Position numbers and translations under genes: made by a program. The notes under the pieces were generated by a model. It was not told the DNA's origin. It ran no database searches and saw only the letters and a program-made list of their open reading frames with translations. Positions 35,353-41,344 of a stretch of 64,000 nt of DNA are shown one piece after another. Numbering within the stretch: the stretch's first letter is position 1; every line of letters begins with the position of its first letter. Source of the DNA: DASUPK01 sp963797265 (lineage in GTDB: Bacteria > Actinomycetota > Thermoleophilia > Solirubrobacterales > 70-9); the NCBI GenBank assembly GCA_963797265.1, contig CAWCOY010000003.1:372001-436000 (forward strand), in the 5' to 3' direction.

Positions 35353-36012
35353 GTGGCCGAGCGAAACACTCGCACGGTCGGCGGAGATCGGCGTGAGCCC
35401 GAAACGCCGTATCAGCGGGCCCGCGGCGTGGGCAAGGCGGCTCTTCAGCAGGCGGTGCTCGAAACCGCCGGGCGACTGCTCGCAACCGAGGGACCGGCGG
35501 CCCTCACGATGCGACGAATCGCGGAGGAGATCGGCGCTTCGACGACGGTTCTCTATGGCAGCTTCGCCGGAAAGAACGAGATCATCGACGCGATGGTGAT
35601 CGAGGGACACAACGCGCTGCGCGACCGCCTCGACGAGATTCCAAGATCTCTTGCCCCTCTTGACCGACTCGCGGCAACGGGCCGCGTCTACCGCGAGGCT
35701 GCGCTCGCGGATCCGGCTCGCTACCAGCTCATGTTCGGAAGCACCATCCCCGGCTACGAGATGAGCGCAGCTGCCCGCGCCGCGGCGCAGGGGAGCTTCG
35801 GCGCGCTGGAGGAGGCGGTTCGCGCTTGCATCGATGCCGGGGTCATCAAGTCGACCGCGGAGCCTCGGTTCGTGGCCGAGATCCTGGTCGCCGCCGCTCA
35901 TGGGGCGGTCAGCCTCGAGCTCGCCGGCCACTTTGACGACCCGTCTCGAGCGGACGACCGGTTCTCGGTTCTGAGCGCGGCATCGGTGCGCCCCTTCCTG
36001 GCAGACGGCTGA
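35353..36012 (+). CDS. TetR/AcrR-family regulator
   Basis: 219 residues from GTG 35353. HTH: AVLETAGRLLATEGPAALTM, RRIAEEIGASTTVLYGSF, AGKNEIIDAM. The C-terminal half fits the TetR_C_33 type (RYQLMFGSTIPGYEMSAAAR). It converges on the hydrolase-reductase operon, with only 6 nt between stops. Target unknown. Confidence 0.85.
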   Translation: MAERNTRTVGGDRREPETPYQRARGVGKAALQQAVLETAGRLLATEGPAALTMRRIAEEIGASTTVLYGSFAGKNEIIDAMVIEGHNALRDRLDEIPRSLAPLDRLAATGRVYREAALADPARYQLMFGSTIPGYEMSAAARAAAQGSFGALEEAVRACIDAGVIKSTAEPRFVAEILVAAAHGAVSLELAGHFDDPSRADDRFSVLSAASVRPFLADG

Positions 36013-36018
36013 ACCCGC

Positions 36019-36789
36019 TCATCCCGTCCTCTGCGCGCGACGTATCGGCGCCACGGTCGGCACCGGCTCCTCGGTCAGGAAGCTCATGATCAGCCGGTTG
36101 CAGAGCTCCGGCTTCTCCTGTAGGAGGAAGTGCGAGGTTCCGGGGACGATCGCCAGCTCCGCGCCGGGGATGCCCTCGTAGGTTGCGGCGATGTGCTTCA
36201 TCGTCACCAGGTCGTCGTCGCCGAACATGAGCAGCGTCCGCGCCCTGACGTCGCGCAGTCTTGCTTGGGGCAGGGCCGGCTCCTTGCTGTCGAGCGCGAT
36301 GGTCTTCTCCATCAGGATCTGGAAGTGATCCTTCCCCTCTGGCGAGACCTCGCCGTGAGCGGCAGCAAGATCTGGCAGCGGCGCATCCGGATTCTCTGCG
36401 GGCTCCTCCGACACAAGGCCGTCGCGGTGAAAGCCTCCGCTGACCATCACCAGACATCGAACCAGGTCCGGTCGCCGAAGGGCGGTCAGAAGGCCGGCGA
36501 ACGCGCCATTGCTGTGACCGACCAGGTGCGCCGGGCCGCCCACGACCTGCTCGAGCATGGCGACGTTGTCGTCGACCATGGCCTCATAGGTCATCGGTCC
36601 CTCGACGTCCGGCGTTCGCCCGTGACCCCGCCGGTCATGGCTGAGGACATGGAAGTGCTCGGCCAGCGCCTCGGTGTTCTTATCGTAAAAGCGCGAATCG
36701 ACGAGGGCCCCGTGCATGAAGACGAGCGGGGCCCCGGCACCCCGCTCCCCATACCAGCTGCGAAGCCCGCCCAGGTCGCCGTACGGCAT
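36019..36789 (-). CDS. Alpha/beta hydrolase
   Basis: 256 residues from ATG 36789, sharing TGATG with the reductase gene upstream. The oxyanion loop is FMHGALVDSRFYD, nucleophile elbow LVGHSNGAFAG (GHSNG), acid Asp in LLMFGDDDLVT and base His in VPGTSHFLLQEKP. No signal peptide. Catalytic core is complete; substrate unknown. Confidence 0.85.
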   Translation of the reverse strand: MPYGDLGGLRSWYGERGAGAPLVFMHGALVDSRFYDKNTEALAEHFHVLSHDRRGHGRTPDVEGPMTYEAMVDDNVAMLEQVVGGPAHLVGHSNGAFAGLLTALRRPDLVRCLVMVSGGFHRDGLVSEEPAENPDAPLPDLAAAHGEVSPEGKDHFQILMEKTIALDSKEPALPQARLRDVRARTLLMFGDDDLVTMKHIAATYEGIPGAELAIVPGTSHFLLQEKPELCNRLIMSFLTEEPVPTVAPIRRAQRTG

Positions 36790-37364
36790 CAGGCCGGCAC
36801 GTAGGTCAAGACGATGATCCCGTCCGGCCCAATCGTCTTGGAGTCCTTCAGCGTCAGCTCGCTCATATCCCGTTGCTCGCCGAACAGGTGCTTGCCCTGG
36901 CCGACGATGATCGGAAAGATCATCAGACGCCACTCATCTACGAGCCCCTCGTCGAGCAGGGTCTGGGTCAGTTTCCCGCTGCCTGCGAGCAGGATGTCGC
37001 CGTCGATCTCAGCCTTCAGCTTCCTCACCTCGTCAGCGACGTTGTCCTTGATCACGGTGCTGTTGTTCCACTCAGGGTTCTCCAGCGTGGTCGACACCAC
37101 GTACTTGGGCATGCTGTTCATCTTCACCGCGAACTCGCCCTCCGTCTCCTCCATTTGCGGCCAGGCCTTGGCGAAGCCCTCGTAGGTGATGCGGCCGAGC
37201 AGCTGGGCGTCGGCAGCCATCAACTCTTCGAACTTGAACTTGTCGAACTCCTCGCCGTGCTCGGCCTTGAACGACCAACCACCACGATCGATCTCCCCGA
37301 CGCCGCCGGGGTCCTGGAAGACCCCATCTACCGAGACGAACTGGCTGACCACCAAGTTTCCCAT
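36789..37364 (-). CDS. Dihydrofolate reductase (RibD C-terminal) family protein
   Basis: 191 residues, YwjB/YyaP type. Start MGNLVVSQFVSVDGVFQDPGG follows a GGAAGGAG site. Other markers: LLGRITYEGFAKAWP, KYVVSTTLENPEWNNSTVI, DILLAGSGKLTQTLLDEGLVD and PIIVGQGKHLF. Only distantly similar to the DHFR-family protein of unit B. Forms a two-gene operon with the hydrolase. Confidence 0.85.
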   Translation of the reverse strand: MGNLVVSQFVSVDGVFQDPGGVGEIDRGGWSFKAEHGEEFDKFKFEELMAADAQLLGRITYEGFAKAWPQMEETEGEFAVKMNSMPKYVVSTTLENPEWNNSTVIKDNVADEVRKLKAEIDGDILLAGSGKLTQTLLDEGLVDEWRLMIFPIIVGQGKHLFGEQRDMSELTLKDSKTIGPDGIIVLTYVPA

Positions 37365-37413
37365 CGTGTGCTCCTTCCGTTGTTTGTTAGGCGGGCACTA
37401 CTAGTCCGGGTGG

Positions 37414-37426
37414 ATAACTTAGTTAT
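37414..37426. promoter_or_regulatory. ATAACTTAGTTAT palindrome upstream of reductase operon
   Basis: A perfect 13-nt palindrome in an unusually AT-rich patch, 50 nt before the reductase start. Looks like a repressor operator or an AT-rich promoter element of the reductase-hydrolase operon; the regulator is not known. Confidence 0.4.
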
Positions 37427-37507
37427 GTAATTATAGCGTTGTGTTCTAAGCCCAACAGGCACGTCCGGTCACCTGACGCGCAGAATGGGACGTCCTGTCG
37501 AATCCAG

Positions 37508-37536
37508 CTATCGGTATGATACTATCGGATCGATAG
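37508..37536. promoter_or_regulatory. 29-bp operator, copy 1 (MFS promoter)
   Basis: Layout CTATCG-N8-CTATCG-N3-CGATAG. The same layout and spacing occurs at 39807-39835 beside the HxlR gene. It lies 38 nt before the MFS start at 37574, a position that would block or guide transcription. Inferred HxlR binding site. Confidence 0.6.
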
Positions 37537-37573
37537 CGGCTGGCCCGTCCAATGGATCCCGAGACATAGGTCC

Positions 37574-39163
37574 ATGCGGAAGGAGGAGATGAGCCGGACG
37601 ACGCCGAACAAGCCCCTGATCCTCGTCGCGCTGCTTCTCGCGGCGTTCATGATCAATCTCGACACGACGATCGTGAACGTCGCGCTCCCGACCCTCGTCC
37701 GGGAGCTGCACGCCTCGACCGTGCAGCTCGAGTGGATCGTCGACGCCTACAATCTGCTGTTCGCGGCGCTCGTGCTCGCCGCCGGAAACCTCGGCGACCG
37801 GGTCGGCCGCAAGGGCGTGCTGCTCGCGGGGCTGGTCGTCTTCGGCGCCTCGAGCTTCGCAGGCGGGCTCGGGAACAGCCCGGGCGAGCTGATCGGGGCG
37901 CGTGCGGTGATGGGGATCGGGGCCGCGCTGATCTTCCCGGCCACGCTCTCGCTTCTCACCAACGTGTTCACTGAGCGGGGCGAGCGCGCCCGAGCGATAG
38001 GGCTCTGGGGGGCGAGCACCGGGGTCGGGATCGCAGTGGGGCCGATCATCGGCGGCTGGCTGCTCGAGCACTTCTCCTGGTCGAGCGTCTTCTTCGCGCT
38101 CGTGCCGTTCGCCGCAGTCGCCGCGGTGCTGGTCGCCGTCGCCGTGCCGACCTCCCGCGATCCGGAGGCGCCTCCGGCGGACCGCCCCGGGCTGGTGCTC
38201 TCCACGGCGGCGATGGCCGCCCTGATCTACACGATCATCGAGGCGCCCAACCGCGGGTGGGCGGCCGGGCTCAGCATCGCCGGTTTCGTGGCCGCCGCGC
38301 TCCTTCTCGTGGCCTTCATCGCCTGGGAGCGCCAGGTCCGGGTCCCGATGCTCGACCTCGCCCTGTTCAGGAACCTCCGTTTCACCGCAGCGAGCGCTGC
38401 GGTGACGATCACCTTCTTCTCCCTGATGGGGTTCATCTTCGTGATCACGCTCTACTTCCAGTTCCTCAAGGGATACGGGCCGCTCTCAACCGGCGTCAGG
38501 CTCCTGCCCGTGGCGACCTTGACCGGTATCACCTCTGTGCTCGGGACGAGGCTGGCCGTGCAAAGAGGGACGAAGCTGGTGGTCGCCGGCGGAATGGTCT
38601 CCCTCGCGATCGGGCTGGCATGGGCCTCGACCTCATCAAGCAGCACCAGCTACCTGACGATCGCCGGCTCGATGGTGTTCATCGGCTCCGGCATCGGGCT
38701 GACCAGCGCCCCGGCCACCGAGTCGATCATGGGAGCGGTCTCCACGGCGAAGGCGGGCGTCGGCTCGGCGGTCAACGACGCGACGCGCATTACCGGCGCG
38801 ACCCTCGGCGTCGCGGTGATCGGGAGCATCTACGCGTCGATCTACGCAAGCCGCCTCGCGGATGCGCTTCCGGCACAGGTCCCGGGGCCGATCGCGGACA
38901 GCGCGCAGCGCTCCGTCGGCACCGCCTTCGGCATCGCGGCGCACTTCGACGCCGCCGGGCGGCCGGCACTGGCGCAGGGCCTCCACGAGGCCGCCTCGAA
39001 CGCCTTCTTCGACGGCTTCCAGACCTCGGTCCTGGTCGCGGTCGCGATCACCCTCGCCGGTGCGGTGGCCGCGGCGATCCTGATCCCGAACCAGCCCCCC
39101 GAGACGGCTTGCGTGGAGTTGGGCGAGCTCAGCGGAGCGCAGCTTTCGCCCCAAAGGCCTTAG
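37574..39163 (+). CDS. MFS drug exporter, DHA2/EmrB type (14 TM)
   Basis: 529 residues (ATG 37589, right after AAGGAGG, is an alternative start). Begins LILVALLLAAFMINLDTTIV with the DHA2 motif D1 (LDTTIVNVALPTL), then LVLAAGNLGDRVGRKGVLLA (motif A) and GASTGVGIAVGPIIGGWLLE (motif C of antiporters). About 14 hydrophobic helices. A proton-coupled exporter of drugs or metabolites. The gene converges with HxlR (35-nt overlap), and both share an operator, so it is probably the regulated target. Confidence 0.88.
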   Translation: MRKEEMSRTTPNKPLILVALLLAAFMINLDTTIVNVALPTLVRELHASTVQLEWIVDAYNLLFAALVLAAGNLGDRVGRKGVLLAGLVVFGASSFAGGLGNSPGELIGARAVMGIGAALIFPATLSLLTNVFTERGERARAIGLWGASTGVGIAVGPIIGGWLLEHFSWSSVFFALVPFAAVAAVLVAVAVPTSRDPEAPPADRPGLVLSTAAMAALIYTIIEAPNRGWAAGLSIAGFVAAALLLVAFIAWERQVRVPMLDLALFRNLRFTAASAAVTITFFSLMGFIFVITLYFQFLKGYGPLSTGVRLLPVATLTGITSVLGTRLAVQRGTKLVVAGGMVSLAIGLAWASTSSSSTSYLTIAGSMVFIGSGIGLTSAPATESIMGAVSTAKAGVGSAVNDATRITGATLGVAVIGSIYASIYASRLADALPAQVPGPIADSAQRSVGTAFGIAAHFDAAGRPALAQGLHEAASNAFFDGFQTSVLVAVAITLAGAVAAAILIPNQPPETACVELGELSGAQLSPQRP

Positions 39164-39803
39164 CGAACCTCCGGACCTCCGCCGGCGAGCCCTCCAGCCG
39201 GATGTCCCGGGTCGGCAGCCGCCGCCGGCCGCGCGGGGAGGTGAGGAAGGTGGCCCAGGCCTCCTGCCTCGCGTCCACCGTCACCGCGGCTCGGTCCTCC
39301 TTGCCGCGGCTGAGCTCCCAGCTCCCATTCTCCGCCCGCAGGCTGTAGTCGTCGTCATCGAAGCGCCAGACCCAGACGAGCCCGTCGGGCGGCGCGGCGG
39401 AGTACCTGTTGAGCCAGACCTTGGTGCCGATCATCGTCGCGTCGGAGTGGACGGGCTCGTCGGGCCGCGGTCGATCCTTGGCGTGCTCGATGCCCCACAA
39501 GGTGAGCTCGTCGATCGCCGGCGCGAGGTCTCGCCCGGCATCCGTCAGCCGGTACCAGACCTCGTTGCCGCTCTTGGCCGGCTCGCGCTCGACCACCTCC
39601 GCCGCCTCGAGCCGCCGGAGCCGATCGGTGAGCCGGGTGGGCGTGATCGGGTTGAGTGTGCGTACGAGGTCGGTGAACCGCCGTGGGCCCAGCACCAGGT
39701 CCCGGACGATCAGCAGTGACCAACGCTCGCCGATCACCTCCAGGGCGCGGGCCGCCATGCAGAAGTGCCGGTAGACCCTCTCGGCGTCTTTACTCGGTTC
39801 CAC
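39129..39803 (-). CDS. HxlR-family transcriptional regulator with C-terminal SCP2-like domain
   Basis: 224 residues from GTG 39803. Winged helix: MAARALEVIGERWSLLIVRD, LVLGPRRFTDLVRTLNPITP, TRLTDRLRRLEAAEVVERE, PAKSGNEVWYRLTDAGRDLA. The C-terminal 110 residues resemble a sterol-carrier-like pocket (SRGKEDRAAVTVDARQ, LTSPRGRRRL), probably the ligand domain. The 29-bp operator copy 2 ends 4 nt before the start codon, implying autoregulation and a leaderless or very short 5' end. Confidence 0.86.
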   Translation of the reverse strand: MEPSKDAERVYRHFCMAARALEVIGERWSLLIVRDLVLGPRRFTDLVRTLNPITPTRLTDRLRRLEAAEVVEREPAKSGNEVWYRLTDAGRDLAPAIDELTLWGIEHAKDRPRPDEPVHSDATMIGTKVWLNRYSAAPPDGLVWVWRFDDDDYSLRAENGSWELSRGKEDRAAVTVDARQEAWATFLTSPRGRRRLPTRDIRLEGSPAEVRRFAKAFGAKAALR

Positions 39804-39806
39804 CCT

Positions 39807-39835
39807 CTATCGAAGCGATCGTATCGTCTCGATAG
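39807..39835. promoter_or_regulatory. 29-bp operator, copy 2 (HxlR promoter)
   Basis: CTATCG-N8-GTATCG-N3-CGATAG, the same three hexamers and spacing as copy 1 at 37508-37536. Immediately upstream of the HxlR start; inferred autoregulatory site. Confidence 0.6.
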
Positions 39836-40081
39836 GTTGACTAGGAATCTGCGCTTGCGCCGACTGTCGCGGTCCGCGGTCGACCTCTGCTGAGTGTGTC
39901 CTTGATAAACGTCCGCGATCTGTCTGAGCCGCTCCGGCTCGAGCTGGTCGCGCGAAACGCAGAACCCGGGATTTCGACGATCCGCTTGCAGTCCGCGCGA
40001 GAACCAGCCTCGGCGCGGGCCTGGAGAACAGTCGAAGGTGCGATGATCTAGTCAACACACGACCCATTCGGAGGTGGTCGA

Positions 40082-40264
40082 ATGTGTCATGAGTGGTCGA
40101 TGCGTCGGGAGAGGCGGCGCGAGGAGCGCTTCGACGAGGAGCTTCAGCACCTCCTGGACGAGAAGCCCGCATACGCCGAGCCGCCCCAACCGATGGTCGA
40201 GAAGCGCGACAAGGAGCCGAGCGATCCGGAGCGGGGCCGCCTCGAGGCGGCTACGCGCCCCTAG
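40082..40264 (+). CDS. Small charged protein, unknown function
   Basis: 60 residues (MCHEWSMRRERRREERFDEE..). A GGAGGTG ribosome site lies 6 nt before ATG, and a strong hairpin terminator follows at 40278. Highly charged, with a helical head and a Pro-rich tail. The combination of ribosome site, length and terminator argues for a real gene. No function assigned. Confidence 0.6.
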   Translation: MCHEWSMRRERRREERFDEELQHLLDEKPAYAEPPQPMVEKRDKEPSDPERGRLEAATRP

Positions 40265-40277
40265 CTCGGAGGCATTG

Positions 40278-40306
40278 GCGGGCGCGGCGGACTCCGCCGC
40301 GCCCGC
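40278..40306 (+). terminator. Strong GC hairpin terminator
   Basis: A perfect 13-bp stem (GCGGGCGCGGCGG / CCGCCGCGCCCGC) with a 3-nt loop, 13 nt after the small gene's stop. Probably an intrinsic, T-tract-poor terminator. Confidence 0.7.
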
Positions 40307-40456
40307 TCGCGTGAGCCCCGGTGAGCTAGGCGCCTCATCCCGGCCTTGCCGCAGCGAGCCGGGACAAGGTTTGGGACACGAGCCCGATTAGATGTCGGCC
40401 GCCGGCCTTGCTGGCACCGGCGCGGCCGAGAACTCATCACTAAGCCGATTCGGAAG

Positions 40457-40490
40457 CGGCGAGGGCCAGAATCGAACTGGCGACACCACG
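40457..40490 (-). repeat. Degenerate tRNA-Phe 3' fragment R5
   Basis: Minus-strand copy of the acceptor/T-arm end with T-arm GCCAG/CTGGC, ending in a changed anticodon region (GAGTTTGAG where the tRNA has GATTTTCAG). It lies 65 nt from the intact tRNA-Phe. The arm with hairpin 1 is missing; instead TTTGAG...CTCAAA can pair across 14 nt. Confidence 0.6.
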
Positions 40491-40554
40491 AGTTTGAGAA
40501 AGGTTGCGTTAGCTCAAAGAGCCGAGGGAAAAAGTGCCGATTTGCAGGGATTTA

Positions 40555-40627
40555 TGGCGAGGGGCGGAGTCGAACCGCCGACACCACGATTTTCAGTCGT
40601 GTGCTCTACCAACTGAGCTACCTCGCC
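40555..40627 (-). tRNA. tRNA-Phe (anticodon GAA)
   Basis: Complete 73-nt cloverleaf on the minus strand: acceptor GGCGAGG/CCTCGCC, D-arm with TAGCTCAGTTGGTAGAGCA, anticodon arm CACGA-CTGAAAA-TCGTG (GAA), T-arm GGCGG-TTCGACT-CCGCC, discriminator A. CCA is not encoded. It is the only intact member of the tRNA-Phe-like copies in the window and the probable integration target. Confidence 0.95.
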
Positions 40628-40680
40628 GAGGGGCGCAAAGGCTAGCGGGCGAGGTCAAGCGGACGCTCGTGAGTGCTAGC

Positions 40681-40697
40681 TAACTGCCGGTCAGTTA
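40681..40697. promoter_or_regulatory. TetR operator palindrome TAACTG-N5-CAGTTA
   Basis: Perfect 6-bp arms around CCGGT, directly before the TetR coding start. The TNAC..GTNA character matches many TetR sites. Likely autoregulation of the TetR-glycosidase operon. Confidence 0.6.
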
Positions 40698-41342
40698 GTG
40701 TGCCCGATCGCGATGGGCGCGGCGGTCAAGGCGAAAGGGCGGAGCCGCATGGCCCGCGCGGAGCGCGAGGAGGTGATCCTGGACGCGGCGCAGGACGCGT
40801 TCGCCGAGCTCGACTTCCGGTCCGTCGGAATGGAGGCGATCGCCGAGCGCAGCGGGGTGACCAAGGCCCTCCTCTACCAGTACTTCGGCTCGAAGGACCG
40901 GCTCTACGAGCTCTGCGTCGAGAGGGCCCGAGCCCGGCTGTTCGACGAGCTCGAGCGGCGCGTCGAGGAGGCGGACCCGGGCTGGGAGAAGCTGCGCGTC
41001 TTCGTCGAGCACTACTTCGACTACCTGGAAGCCAACCGGGCTACCTCCTGGCTCATGTACGGGGAGGCCTCGCGCGCCGTCGTCGACGAGATGCGGGAGC
41101 GGAACGCCCAGTCGATCGCCCGGGTCTTCGCGGGCGCGGCCAAGGAGGCCGGGCGCGTACCGGACCCTGTGGGAATCCAGATCCTGGCGCACGGCCTGGT
41201 CGGGGCCGGTGAACAGGTCGGCCGCTGGTGGATCGGCCAACGGAAGGTCTCCAAGGAGGAGGCCGTTGGTCGCTTCATGTCCCATTCCCGCGGCACGGTC
41301 GCGGCCGCCTTCGCGGCGATGGACCTGAAGGAGAGGAGGTGA
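40698..41342 (+). CDS. TetR-family transcriptional regulator
   Basis: 214 residues from GTG 40698, or 209 from ATG 40713. HTH: EEVILDAAQDAFAELDFRSV, GMEAIAERSGVTKALLYQYF, GSKDRLYELCV. Its end overlaps the start region of the GH94-like gene (GGAGGTGAGGGTG), so it heads a probable three-gene operon with two exported carbohydrate-active enzymes. The palindrome at 40681-40697 is its likely operator. Confidence 0.88.
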   Translation: MCPIAMGAAVKAKGRSRMARAEREEVILDAAQDAFAELDFRSVGMEAIAERSGVTKALLYQYFGSKDRLYELCVERARARLFDELERRVEEADPGWEKLRVFVEHYFDYLEANRATSWLMYGEASRAVVDEMRERNAQSIARVFAGAAKEAGRVPDPVGIQILAHGLVGAGEQVGRWWIGQRKVSKEEAVGRFMSHSRGTVAAAFAAMDLKERR

Positions 41343-41344
41343 GG

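Larger units (their letters stand above)
33629..40554 (-). mobile_element. Putative integrated unit D of the tRNA-Phe tandem array
   Basis: 6.93-kb segment from fragment R4 to the 3' end of intact tRNA-Phe; R5 at 40457 may mark a small extra unit at its right end. Cargo: adenylate cyclase, GFA remnant, TetR, hydrolase-reductase operon, MFS exporter, HxlR regulator and a 60-residue protein. No recombinase gene is seen. Confidence 0.5.

Noticed and set aside
39807..40172. 121-residue minus-strand open frame between HxlR and the small charged gene
   Set aside because: Overlaps the operator and the start of the better supported small gene, with no motif or ribosome site.
15884..40627. Classical integron explanation for the array
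   Set aside because: No integron integrase is seen, units hold whole multi-gene operons on both strands, and the boundaries are tRNA-Phe 3' halves rather than attC-type sites.
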